The translations under genes and the position numbers were made by a program. Below are positions 43,413 through 51,410 of a DNA stretch of 64,000 nucleotides, piece by piece; the first letter of the stretch is position 1; each line of letters begins with the position of its first letter. Under the pieces are notes generated by a model. It saw only the letters and a list, made by a program, of their open reading frames with translations, searched no databases and had not been told where the DNA came from. This stretch comes from Acetobacterium sp. (GTDB taxonomy: Bacteria > Bacillota > Clostridia > Eubacteriales > Eubacteriaceae), in NCBI RefSeq assembly GCF_030652775.1, contig NZ_JAUSPS010000056.1, forward strand, positions 19,706 through 83,705, given 5' to 3'.

Positions 43413-43862
43413 ATGAAACGAATCATCATTGATCGCGAAAAATGCGATGGCTGCCTGAATTGCAACATCGCCTGTATCAGTGCCCATGAGGAAGGTAGTA
43501 ATTTTTACACCGTAAATATGCAAAGTCCTGATGCGGAAACCCGTAACTTTATTAAATTTGATGCCCAAAAGGGATACCTGCCGATTTTCTGCCGTCACTG
43601 TGACGAACCGGAATGTGTGCTGTCCTGTATGAGTGGCGCCCTTGAAAAAGACCCGTTAACCGGGCATGTACAGTATGATGAAAGTAAATGCGCAGCCTGC
43701 TACATGTGCGTGATGAACTGCCCCTATGGGGTTTTAAAACCAGATAAACGAGCCCGGACCAAGGTCATTAAATGTGATTTCTGCGATGATAAACCGGATG
43801 GACCCAGCTGTGTCAAAGCCTGTCCCAAGAAAGCCATCGAAGTGAAAGAGGTAAGCCTATGA
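43413..43862 (+). CDS. cooF: CooF-like polyferredoxin
   Basis: 149 residues with the cysteines for four 4Fe-4S clusters: CDGCLNCNIAC, CRHCDEPECVLSC, CAACYMCVMNC and CDFCDDKPDGPSCVKAC. This pattern is that of CooF/HycB-type electron carriers. It should take electrons between the CODH-like protein 12 bp upstream and the flavin oxidoreductase whose start overlaps its stop by 4 bp (ATGA). GGAGGTG precedes the start. Confidence 0.93.
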   Translation: MKRIIIDREKCDGCLNCNIACISAHEEGSNFYTVNMQSPDAETRNFIKFDAQKGYLPIFCRHCDEPECVLSCMSGALEKDPLTGHVQYDESKCAACYMCVMNCPYGVLKPDKRARTKVIKCDFCDDKPDGPSCVKACPKKAIEVKEVSL

Positions 43863-45091
43863 AAATCGTTATTATCGGCGCCAGCGCAGCCGGAATCAGC
43901 GCGGCCAAAACAATCAAAGCCTCAGAACCGGATACCGAAGTGGTGATTATCTCTAAAGAAGACAGCATTCACTCCCGTTGTATGCTCCATAAATTTTTGG
44001 GTCATGAACGAGACGCTAAAGGAATCAGTTTTATCGCTGACGACTTCTTTGAAACGAATGGGATAACCTGGCATAGTAACACCACCGTGATTGGCCTGGA
44101 TGCACAGAAAAAGACGGTAAAAACCCATGATAATCAGGATATCGGCTATGACAAGCTACTGATTGCCACCGGCGCTGCCTATTTCATCCCGCCGATCCCA
44201 GGACTCCGCGAGGCAAAAAATGTCTATGGATTCCGTGACTTAAAAGATGCCCAGTTGCTGGATAGCGAATGCAACACCGCTAAAAACGCGGTGGTTATCG
44301 GTGCTGGTCTGGTTGGCATGGACGCTGCAGTAGCGATGCTTATGCGGGGCTTAAAGGTAACGGTGATTGAAATGACCCCGGCGGTGATGAGTTTACAGCT
44401 GGATCAAAAATCTGCTCAAGCTTACCAGCAGCTGTTTGAAGAACACGGAGCGGCGTTTATTTTAAATGATAAGGTCGTTTCCGTCGATGTCGATGAAGTC
44501 GGGCGGGGAAAAACAATCCATCTGGCCAGTGGCAAAGCGGTTCCTGCCGATGTCATTGTGATTGCGGCCGGCGTGCGACCCGCCTTTAGCTTTACCGAAG
44601 GATCAGGGATTGCGACCAACCATGCTATTCTGGTCGGGGATGATCTTAAAACAAATATCGACGATATTTATGCAGCTGGCGATGTTACCGGAATGGCCGG
44701 GATCTGGCCCAATGCCATGAAACAGGGACGGATTGCCGCAATTAACATGCTGGGCGAAAAACTTTTGTATGAAGATCGTTATGCCCTTAAAAATACGGTT
44801 AATTTCTATGGACTCACGACCTTGTCCCTGGGGAATATCAACCCGGAACCGGAAGAAAACTGTAACATCTTTATACGCGAAGACCGCCATAATTATCAGA
44901 AAGTCATCATCAAAAATGGAATCATCCAGGGCGTCATTATCCAGGGAAATATCGCTGGTACCGGATTCTGGCAATACCTGATCAAAAATAAAATCGATGT
45001 TTCCGGTAAAAACAAAGATGTCTTCAGCTTGAGCTATGCCGATTTTTATGATCTGAATCAGGACACCGGGGAATATAACTACGCTGTTTAA
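43859..45091 (+). CDS. NAD(P)/FAD-dependent oxidoreductase of the CODH operon
   Basis: 410 residues, NADH:rubredoxin-oxidoreductase-like. Two dinucleotide folds: FAD site IIGASAAGISAAK at the N-terminus and NAD site VVIGAGLVGMDAAVAM near 145, then IYAAGDVTG for the second FAD contact, and a C-terminal domain of about 100 residues. The N-terminal region has SRCMLHKFL with a Cys near residue 41. Its start overlaps cooF (ATGA). In related acetogens the cooS-cooF-oxidoreductase trio is thought to link CO or ferredoxin electrons to NAD(P)H. Given the altered CODH here, the electron donor is uncertain. Confidence 0.9.
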   Translation: MKIVIIGASAAGISAAKTIKASEPDTEVVIISKEDSIHSRCMLHKFLGHERDAKGISFIADDFFETNGITWHSNTTVIGLDAQKKTVKTHDNQDIGYDKLLIATGAAYFIPPIPGLREAKNVYGFRDLKDAQLLDSECNTAKNAVVIGAGLVGMDAAVAMLMRGLKVTVIEMTPAVMSLQLDQKSAQAYQQLFEEHGAAFILNDKVVSVDVDEVGRGKTIHLASGKAVPADVIVIAAGVRPAFSFTEGSGIATNHAILVGDDLKTNIDDIYAAGDVTGMAGIWPNAMKQGRIAAINMLGEKLLYEDRYALKNTVNFYGLTTLSLGNINPEPEENCNIFIREDRHNYQKVIIKNGIIQGVIIQGNIAGTGFWQYLIKNKIDVSGKNKDVFSLSYADFYDLNQDTGEYNYAV

Positions 45092-45199
45092 ATGATAAAG
45101 TCTCAAAAAACTTAAGACTTTGGCGAACTGCTTTTCATTTTATTTCATTTGGTGTATACTACATTGAAGTAAAAATTAAATGAAATTTTTGGAGGAATT

Positions 45200-45694
45200 A
45201 TGTCAGAAACAGCAAATCCAATCGTAAAAATTGAAATGGAAAATGGCCAGACAATAGAAGTGGAGCTCTATCCGGAAGTTGCCCCGATAACCGTAGAAAA
45301 CTTTTTAACCTTAGTCAATGATGGCTTCTATAACGGATTAATCTTTCATCGGGTCATTCCCGGTTTTATGATTCAGGGCGGATGCCCCCAGGGTAGCGGT
45401 ATGGGTGGTCCAGGACACACCATTAAAGGCGAATTCTCTGGCAACGGTGTCGTTAATGATCTAAAACATGTTAAGGGAGTAATCTCCATGGCTCGTTCCG
45501 GGATGCCAGACTCTGCCGGTTCCCAGTTTTTTATCATGGTCGATGATGCGCCATTCTTAGATGGTCAATATGCGGCTTTTGGTAAGGTGATTTCAGGAAT
45601 CGAAACAGCCGATGCAATCGTTGCGGTAGCTCGGGATCGATCAGATAAACCGCGCGAAGATCAGGTGATTAAGAAAATTGCAGTTGTATCCTGA
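45200..45694 (+). CDS. Cyclophilin-type peptidyl-prolyl cis-trans isomerase
   Basis: 164 residues, cytoplasmic (no signal peptide). Catalyses proline isomerisation during folding. Cyclophilin landmarks: FHRVIPGFMIQGG with catalytic Arg, MARSGMPDSAGSQFFIM, and FLDGQYAAFGKV. The drug-binding Trp of eukaryotic cyclophilins is not present, as is usual in bacteria. GGAGGAA precedes the start. It follows the CODH operon after 108 bp and is separately transcribed as far as can be seen. Confidence 0.95.
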   Translation: MSETANPIVKIEMENGQTIEVELYPEVAPITVENFLTLVNDGFYNGLIFHRVIPGFMIQGGCPQGSGMGGPGHTIKGEFSGNGVVNDLKHVKGVISMARSGMPDSAGSQFFIMVDDAPFLDGQYAAFGKVISGIETADAIVAVARDRSDKPREDQVIKKIAVVS

Positions 45695-45702
45695 ATTATA
45701 TT

Positions 45703-45731
45703 TTGAAATCATCATGTTTTTATGATAAAAT
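45703..45731 (+). promoter_or_regulatory. Promoter of the second zinc-ribbon repeat protein
   Basis: TTGAAA (45703-45708), 17-bp spacer, extended -10 TGATAAAAT. The TTTATGATAAAATA block (45719-45732) is identical to the one before the related gene at 40123. Confidence 0.75.
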
Positions 45732-45754
45732 AAAATAAAAAGGATGTGAGCGCA

Positions 45755-46336
45755 ATGGCAAAGTATTGTCCAAAATGTTACGCCGGTATCGGTCCAGATG
45801 ATGTCGTTTGTGGTAATTGTGGTAATGTGCTGAAGGAAAATGCTGGTGGGGAAGAAGATTTCACTGCGGGCGTTTTCGACAACGAAAACCGTTCTCATGA
45901 TATTTCCGGAAAAGAGATTCTCGGGGAAACCCCAGATGAGGAAATCTTATCCCACGAAATTGTCGAAGATGAAATCATAGCTGATGGTATTGTGGAGGAA
46001 GAGATCATTATCTCGGAAACCATCATAACCACTCCCGAACCTACGCAAACTTCGTCTCAATATCAGGCACCGCCGCAACGTCAGGCAGCCGCAGAAAACA
46101 CCGAAGTGCCGATGACGTTGGGTGACTGGATGCTGACCCTGTTGCTGTTGTACTTACCGATTGTTAATATTGTCATGCTAATTATTTGGAGCGTTGATTC
46201 TAAAACCAGCACCACCAAAAAACACTTTGCCTGGGCAACATTGATCTTTATGGGAATCGGTATCGTTCTTTCCATCATCTTCTCCAGCATTGTGATGGCC
46301 ATTGTCGCATCCATGATGCAGACTATGTATTATTAA
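45755..46336 (+). CDS. Zinc-ribbon membrane protein with a Glu/Ile-rich repeat
   Basis: 193 residues from the ATG at 45755, after AAAGGATGTGAG. An N-terminal zinc ribbon (CPKC ... CGNCG) is followed by an acidic repeat region (EEILSHEIVEDEIIADG, then EEEIIISETII), a Pro/Gln linker, and two hydrophobic helices (about 130-152 and 165-188) that fit a small two-span membrane domain. The ribbon and the DEIIADG stretch are shared with the soluble protein at 40123, so they are paralogues. The ribbon and repeat would face the cytoplasm. Function unknown. Confidence 0.78.
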   Translation: MAKYCPKCYAGIGPDDVVCGNCGNVLKENAGGEEDFTAGVFDNENRSHDISGKEILGETPDEEILSHEIVEDEIIADGIVEEEIIISETIITTPEPTQTSSQYQAPPQRQAAAENTEVPMTLGDWMLTLLLLYLPIVNIVMLIIWSVDSKTSTTKKHFAWATLIFMGIGIVLSIIFSSIVMAIVASMMQTMYY

Positions 46337-46352
46337 ACATCACCGCAATAAC

Positions 46353-46382
46353 AAAAAGAACCGTCTGATGACGGTTCTTTTT
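46353..46382 (+). terminator. Bidirectional terminator
   Basis: AAAAAGAACCGTC (46353-46365) pairs perfectly with GACGGTTCTTTTT (46370-46382) around TGAT. Flanking T-runs on both strands serve the zinc-ribbon gene and the convergent eutL. Confidence 0.93.
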
Positions 46383-46435
46383 GCATGCACGAATATTAAT
46401 TGAAGTTTAAATAAAGCTTTAGTATAAAGCAAAGA

Positions 46436-47080
46436 TCAATAATCAACCGGATCTTCAACGCAGCTGATAATGGCGTTTTTAAATGCTTCACAAGCGGTTC
46501 GACAATTGGATTGGGTACCGGTCAAAATAGCGCCGCTCAGATTTGAGTTGGTCGGGGGGCCGAAGAATTTAACCACTTCCACATCGGCAACCGTTAAAGC
46601 CTCGTCGATCCCGACAACCCCTTCAAGAGCTGGGGCAAACAGGAAAGCTATCGATGAACCAATCGGCAGACCGTAGGTTTTTGAAAAATACTTGCCGATT
46701 TTAGGAACCAGTTGGGCATAAATCAGGTTACTGTCATCGTCATTGACGCTGTAGACGCTGGCTTTGTTTTCGGCATAGTCCCGGATATAGCGCAATCCGC
46801 TTTCCACGTCAGAAACTGTCGGTCCGGTGATGACCCCAAAAACCTGACCGTCATTGATTCCGGCACCGGCACCGTAAAGGGTTTTAATGTAAACAACATC
46901 GACGTTTGATGTTTTGGTGGCTTCATCGGCAGCACAGTAACCCACACCGTCGTATTGGGTAGTGAAAATTCCGATATCAATACAGCCCTCCGGTAAATCA
47001 AACTCTTCCAACATGATGTCTTCAACAGCGGTTAACATTTTACTATAAACAAGTTCGCATTTAATTCTATCTCCAGTCAT
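46436..47080 (-). CDS. eutL: EutL-type bacterial microcompartment shell protein, isolated
   Basis: 214 residues from the ATG at 47080, which follows AAAGGAG; a longer frame lacks a site. It aligns along its length with EutL, the tandem-BMC-domain trimeric shell protein of the ethanolamine microcompartment: LPEGCIDIGIFTTQYDGVGY, ADEATKTSNVDVVYIKTLYG, GSSIAFLFAPALEGVVGIDEAL and LTGTQSNCRTACEAFKNAI. EutL pores are thought to gate larger molecules. No other eut, pdu or BMC gene is near; the neighbours are a zinc-ribbon gene and accA. It may supply shells encoded elsewhere or have a separate role. Confidence 0.9.
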   Translation of the reverse strand: MTGDRIKCELVYSKMLTAVEDIMLEEFDLPEGCIDIGIFTTQYDGVGYCAADEATKTSNVDVVYIKTLYGAGAGINDGQVFGVITGPTVSDVESGLRYIRDYAENKASVYSVNDDDSNLIYAQLVPKIGKYFSKTYGLPIGSSIAFLFAPALEGVVGIDEALTVADVEVVKFFGPPTNSNLSGAILTGTQSNCRTACEAFKNAIISCVEDPVDY

Positions 47081-47162
47081 GGCATCAACTCCTTTTCTGA
47101 ATTTTTGTAGGTTTCTACATATGGTTGATAATATCATCATTTCGGCTCCGGGTAAATAAAAA

Positions 47163-47194
47163 AAAAGCAGAACAACGGGTAGTTATCTGCTTTT
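47163..47194 (-). terminator. Bidirectional terminator after accA
   Basis: AGCAGA (47166-47171) pairs with TCTGCT (47186-47191), with an inner AAC/GTT pairing. A-rich and T-rich flanks lie on both sides; it terminates the fab/acc transcript on the minus strand. Confidence 0.75.
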
Positions 47195-47225
47195 TTCATT
47201 GATCGATCCGGTTGTTTTTAAATAA

Positions 47226-48017
47226 TTATTCGGTAATGGTTTCGATCGCACCGTATTTGCGAAAGCGTTGGTAACGGTATTCCGTCAATTGTTGATGATC
47301 CAAAGCCTGATTTTTTTGAAAACATTTGTACAAGCCGATTTTCAGTTCCCGATAAACATTTTTAAAATCACGATGATTTTCGGAAATGATCTTATCGACG
47401 ACCTGGAGTTCCAGTAAATTCTGAGCGGTCAGCTTCAGACAGTTGGCGGCTTCTTTGGTTTTGGAAGCATCCTTCCAGAGAATACTGGCGCAACCTTCAG
47501 GAGAGATCACCGAGTAAATGGCGTTTTCCAGCATCCAGACCTCATCGGCCACCCCCAGTGCGAGAGCCCCGCCGCTGCCGCCTTCGCCAATGACGATGGA
47601 CAGGATCGGCACCTTAAGGCCCATCATTTCCATCAGATTGTTGGCAATGGCATGACCCTGACCCCGTTCTTCGGCACCGATGCCGCAAAATGCGCCAGAG
47701 GTATCAATTAGACAGACAATCGGTCGATTAAATTTCTCGGCCAGCTTCATCTGCCGCAGGGCTTTTCGGTAGCCTTCGGGATGGGAAGAACCGAAGTTAC
47801 GCTTGACCCGGGACTTTGTAGTTTTACCCCGTTCCTGAGCAATAACCGTAACCGGCATGTCCATCAGCATACCTAGACCGGTAATCATCGCCGGATCGTC
47901 ACCAAAACAGCGATCACCGTGAAGCTCAATAAAATCGGTGAACAGATTATCAATAAAATCCTGTCCCGTCGGGCGGGTCTTTTTACGAGCCAGGGCAACC
48001 CGTTTATATGCTTCCAT
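47226..48017 (-). CDS. accA: Acetyl-CoA carboxylase carboxyltransferase, alpha subunit
   Basis: 263 residues from the ATG at 48017, chosen for the GGCGGTGA site upstream; it overlaps accD by 14 bp. An ATG at 48044 is possible but has no site. With AccD it transfers the carboxyl group from biotin to acetyl-CoA, giving malonyl-CoA. Landmarks: DNLFTDFIELHGDRCFGDD, the oxyanion-hole region GEGGSGGALALGVAD, and SPEGCASILWKDA. Last gene of the fab/acc locus; a terminator follows. Confidence 0.95.
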   Translation of the reverse strand: MEAYKRVALARKKTRPTGQDFIDNLFTDFIELHGDRCFGDDPAMITGLGMLMDMPVTVIAQERGKTTKSRVKRNFGSSHPEGYRKALRQMKLAEKFNRPIVCLIDTSGAFCGIGAEERGQGHAIANNLMEMMGLKVPILSIVIGEGGSGGALALGVADEVWMLENAIYSVISPEGCASILWKDASKTKEAANCLKLTAQNLLELQVVDKIISENHRDFKNVYRELKIGLYKCFQKNQALDHQQLTEYRYQRFRKYGAIETITE

Positions 48018-48891
48018 TTTGATCACCGCCTTTGGGAATTCCATGAAGGGTTAATAACCGCTTCACCGTTTCTTTTTGGATACTGCGGGGGACAATCGCA
48101 TCAACAAATCCTTTTTCCAGTAAAAATTCGGCTCGCTGAAAGCCTTTTGGCAATCGCTGACGAATGGTCTGTTCAATCACCCGGGGGCCGGCAAAGGCAA
48201 TCAGGGCTTCCGGTTCGGCCAGAATAATATCGCCTTCCATGGCAAAACTGGCTGTCACACCGCCGGTGGTCGGGTCGGTCAGTACCGTCAGGTATAACAG
48301 ACCGGCATCACTGTGACGTTTGACCGCGCCACTGGTTTTTGCCATCTGCATCAGCGCCAGCATCCCTTCCTGCATCCGGGCTCCGCCGGAAACGGTATAG
48401 CCAATCATCGGCAGACGATGCTTCAGGGCATATTCAAAGATCAGGGTGATTTTTTCACCGACTACCTGACCCATGCTACCCATCATAAAAGTAGCTTCCA
48501 TGACGAATAGCGCAACCTTGTGACTGCCAATTTTTCCAGTTCCAATGATGACCCCTTCGTTTTCGTGGCTGAACAGGGTGGCCTGCGCCAGTTTTTCGTC
48601 GTATCCGGGAAATTCTAGTCGATTGGTTGAAGACAGCTCGTGATACTGTTCGACAAAGGTATCCTGATCAATAATCATATTCAGCCGCTGTCGGGCATTG
48701 ATGCGAAAATGGTGACCGCATTTAGGGCAGACATGGAAGTTGTTTTCTAAATCTGAAGTGAAGCTCAATTGTTTACAGGACGGACAGCTCCGGCACAGTT
48801 CCGAGGGAATGGCCGGATCCGTTTTGCGTTTAATTCGATGCTGGGCTTCCAGTTCATTTTTAGGCTTTTTAAATAGACCTTTATTTAGCAT
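48004..48891 (-). CDS. accD: Acetyl-CoA carboxylase carboxyltransferase, beta subunit
   Basis: 295 residues. Partner of AccA. The N-terminal zinc finger is CRSCPSCKQ ... CPKCGHHF, followed by the crotonase-like domain with SGGARMQEGMLALMQMAKT and LTDPTTGGVTASFAM. Its end overlaps accA, so the two subunits are translated together; the accC stop lies 15 bp upstream. Confidence 0.96.
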   Translation of the reverse strand: MLNKGLFKKPKNELEAQHRIKRKTDPAIPSELCRSCPSCKQLSFTSDLENNFHVCPKCGHHFRINARQRLNMIIDQDTFVEQYHELSSTNRLEFPGYDEKLAQATLFSHENEGVIIGTGKIGSHKVALFVMEATFMMGSMGQVVGEKITLIFEYALKHRLPMIGYTVSGGARMQEGMLALMQMAKTSGAVKRHSDAGLLYLTVLTDPTTGGVTASFAMEGDIILAEPEALIAFAGPRVIEQTIRQRLPKGFQRAEFLLEKGFVDAIVPRSIQKETVKRLLTLHGIPKGGDQNGSI

Positions 48892-48906
48892 TTAAAACCT
48901 CCATTT

Positions 48907-50259
48907 CTATTTCGCCAAGGGTTTGCCGAATTCATTTTCCATAAAATCGGTATAATAGTCGCCCTTAATAAATAAGGGATGACTGAGAATATCCAATTGC
49001 ACCTGGCTGGTGTGGTCGATGCCTTCAATCACCAGTTCGCACAAGGCGGCCTTCATTTTGCGAATCGTCAGCTCCCGGGTTTTGGAATGGACAATCAGCT
49101 TGCCAACCATCGAGTCATAATAGGGCGGGATCGAGTATCCTTGATAGAGCAGGGTATCAAAACGCACCCAGGGACCGCCGGGAACATGCAGAAAACTAAT
49201 GGTTCCGCAGTTTGGCCGGAAATCCAGCAGCGGATTTTCGGCATTGATCCGGCATTCGATGGCGTGACCCTGAATATGGACATCCTCCTGACCAAAGGTC
49301 AGCGGCAATCCGGCGGCAATCCGGATCTGCCATTTGACAATATCCACCCCGGTGACCATTTCGGTAATCGGATGTTCAACCTGTAGCCGGGTGTTCATTT
49401 CCATAAAATAAAAATGACCCTGGGCATCCATTAAAAACTCAATGGTACCGGCATTTTCATAGCCAATGGCCAGTGCTGCCTGACGGGAAACTTCCATCAT
49501 GGCATGGCGGATTTCCGGAGTCAGGGAAGGGGAAGGGCTTTCCTCCAATAGTTTTTGATTTTTACGCTGGATTGAGCATTCCCGTTCGCCCAGAGCAACG
49601 ACATGCTGTTGCTGATCGCAAAGCAGTTGAATTTCGATATGTTTAACCCGGGTTAAAAACTTTTCCAGATAAACGCCATCGTCATTGAAAGCATTTTGCG
49701 CTTCTTGTCGAGCCAGGGAATATTCGTTGAGAAAATCTTCGGATCGTTCGACCAGCCGGATCCCCTTGCCACCACCGCCGGAACGGGCTTTGACTAACAG
49801 CGGATAGCCGATTTCATCGGCTCTTTGATGAGCCTCAGTTGGATCGTTAAGAATATCAGTGCCGGGCACTATCGGTACCCCGGCAGCAGCCATGGTAGCG
49901 CGGGCTTGATCCTTGTCGCCCATTTTCTGGATGATTTCCCAGGTCGGGCCGATAAAGGCGATGCCGCATTGGGCGCACAGCCGGGCGAACTTGGGGTTTT
50001 CCGAAAGCAGTCCATAGCCGGGATGGATGGCTTCTGCTCCAGTCAACACCGCTGCTGATAAGATCGCTGAGATATTCAGATAAGAGTCAGTAACCGCAGC
50101 CGGGCCTATACAAATACTTTCATCGGCCAGGCTTACATGGAGGCTGTTTTCATCAGCGGTGGAGAAGACGGCAACGGTGGCCACGCCCATTTCTTTACAG
50201 GCGCGGATAATCCGCAGGGCAATTTCGCCCCGGTTGGCTATCAGTATTTTAGAAAACAC
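48907..50259 (-). CDS. accC: Biotin carboxylase subunit of acetyl-CoA carboxylase
   Basis: 450 residues from a GTG start with AAGGAGGGCGG upstream. Carboxylates the biotin on AccB with ATP and bicarbonate. The start FSKILIANRGEIALRIIRA, the ATP-grasp glycine loop KARSGGGGKGIRL, catalytic EMNTRLQVEHPITE and DSMVGKLI are all intact. It follows fabZ by 11 bp. Confidence 0.97.
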   Translation of the reverse strand: MFSKILIANRGEIALRIIRACKEMGVATVAVFSTADENSLHVSLADESICIGPAAVTDSYLNISAILSAAVLTGAEAIHPGYGLLSENPKFARLCAQCGIAFIGPTWEIIQKMGDKDQARATMAAAGVPIVPGTDILNDPTEAHQRADEIGYPLLVKARSGGGGKGIRLVERSEDFLNEYSLARQEAQNAFNDDGVYLEKFLTRVKHIEIQLLCDQQQHVVALGERECSIQRKNQKLLEESPSPSLTPEIRHAMMEVSRQAALAIGYENAGTIEFLMDAQGHFYFMEMNTRLQVEHPITEMVTGVDIVKWQIRIAAGLPLTFGQEDVHIQGHAIECRINAENPLLDFRPNCGTISFLHVPGGPWVRFDTLLYQGYSIPPYYDSMVGKLIVHSKTRELTIRKMKAALCELVIEGIDHTSQVQLDILSHPLFIKGDYYTDFMENEFGKPLAK

Positions 50260-50270
50260 AGCCGCCCTCC

Positions 50271-50687
50271 TTACTCAATCAGGGCAAAAGAGAAGTCTCC
50301 CACCACGGCAACCTTGCCATTGACCGAACCGGAGCCGCTGGCAAAATAAAAAGGCGCCTTGGACCGGGTAATACTGCAGGTGATTTCAATGGTATCACCG
50401 GGGAAGACCTTTTCTTTAAACTTTACCTTATTCAGACCGGTAAAGTAGGGCGTCTTGTTGGTACCATCCAGATCGGCCATTAAGACGCAGCAGGTCTGGG
50501 CCATAATTTCACAAAGAATAACACCGGGTACGACCGGGTTTCTAGGGAAATGACCCTGCAAAAAAAACTCATCGCCTTTAACGGTGTAGCGTCCGGTGGC
50601 GGTGGCATCATCTATTTTTTCAGCCTCGTCAATCAGGAGCATCGGCTCCCGGTGAGGCAGGATCTTCTTTAATTCATCACGTTTCAT
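50271..50687 (-). CDS. fabZ: 3-hydroxyacyl-ACP dehydratase FabZ
   Basis: 138 residues. Dehydrates 3-hydroxyacyl-ACP in fatty-acid elongation. Hot-dog fold with the catalytic His in LQGHFPRNPVVPGVI and Glu in GVILCEIMAQ; LPHREPMLLID at the start is typical. It sits between accB and accC as in other clostridial fab loci. The 236-bp gap to accB holds a palindrome and copy 3 of the dispersed repeat. No FabA, FabN or FabM isomerase is visible here, so the source of unsaturated fatty acids is not evident from this window. Confidence 0.95.
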   Translation of the reverse strand: MKRDELKKILPHREPMLLIDEAEKIDDATATGRYTVKGDEFFLQGHFPRNPVVPGVILCEIMAQTCCVLMADLDGTNKTPYFTGLNKVKFKEKVFPGDTIEITCSITRSKAPFYFASGSGSVNGKVAVVGDFSFALIE

Positions 50688-50754
50688 TCTGATTTCCTTC
50701 TGAATTTATATAAAATTCTGTTTAGTAATTTTTCAGACCGTTAACATAATTTAG

Positions 50755-50778
50755 CCGTACCGATCAGGATCGGTACGG
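50755..50778. repeat. Tight 24-bp palindrome next to repeat copy 3
   Basis: CCGTACCGATC (50755-50765) and GATCGGTACGG (50768-50778) separated by 2 bp. The CCGTACCGA core is the same as the outer arm of the adjacent dispersed repeat, so the two may be related. Confidence 0.7.
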
Positions 50779-50795
50779 TGTGGTTGGCAATAAAA

Positions 50796-50900
50796 TACCG
50801 TACCGACCAATTGTTAATCTGTTGTTCGCCGCAGAATCGAACAGGTTTGTCAACCTGTTCGCTCCGATGCGTACAACATGATGTAACAATTGTCGGTACT
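50796..50900 (+). repeat. Dispersed palindromic repeat, copy 3 (between accB and fabZ)
   Basis: 105 bp, same outer arms as copies 1 and 2. The central hairpin differs in sequence but not in pairing: CGAACAGGTT pairs perfectly with AACCTGTTCG around TGTC. The change from CGGACA/TGTCCG to CGAACA/TGTTCG is compensatory. Confidence 0.9.
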
Positions 50901-50923
50901 GGGTTAGTAACGATGTCTAAAAT

Positions 50924-51397
50924 CTAGTCTTCGACAATGCGATAGAGTACCTGGCCGAATTCAACAACCTGGCCGTTGCCGACGCAGACTTCCATAATGG
51001 TTCCGGGAGTTTCAGCGGTAATTTCGTTCATCAGTTTCATCGCTTCAATAATACAAAGGGTATCACCTTCTGCAAAGCTCTGACCCTTGACCACATAAGC
51101 TGGTTTATCCGGCTGACTGCTTTGGTAAAAGACCCCAACCATTGGCGATTTTATTTCTTTCCAATGGGCAGTTTCAGCAATCTCAATGGCTTCCGCCGCC
51201 ACCGGCTGGGTATGATGGGGAAGTGATTCAGTTGCTGTCATCTGGGGTTCTGGAAAGGTAATCCCAGATGCTTGCGTCGATCCGATTTCCCGTTTTATTT
51301 CAATTTTCAAGTTTCCCTGATCAAGAGCCAGACTGGTGAGTTTTTCTTCAGACATGATTCTGGCCAGAGCCTGTATGGTTTCTATATTTAATTCCAT
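50924..51397 (-). CDS. accB: Biotin carboxyl carrier protein of acetyl-CoA carboxylase
   Basis: 157 residues. An N-terminal region (about 1-75), a short Thr/Ala/Pro linker and the biotinyl domain with the target lysine in IIEAMKLMNEI. Carries carboxybiotin between AccC and the AccAD transferase. It follows fabF by 13 bp; the repeat-containing gap to fabZ is on its 3' side. Confidence 0.95.
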   Translation of the reverse strand: MELNIETIQALARIMSEEKLTSLALDQGNLKIEIKREIGSTQASGITFPEPQMTATESLPHHTQPVAAEAIEIAETAHWKEIKSPMVGVFYQSSQPDKPAYVVKGQSFAEGDTLCIIEAMKLMNEITAETPGTIMEVCVGNGQVVEFGQVLYRIVED

Positions 51398-51410
51398 GGC
51401 TTATTCTCCT

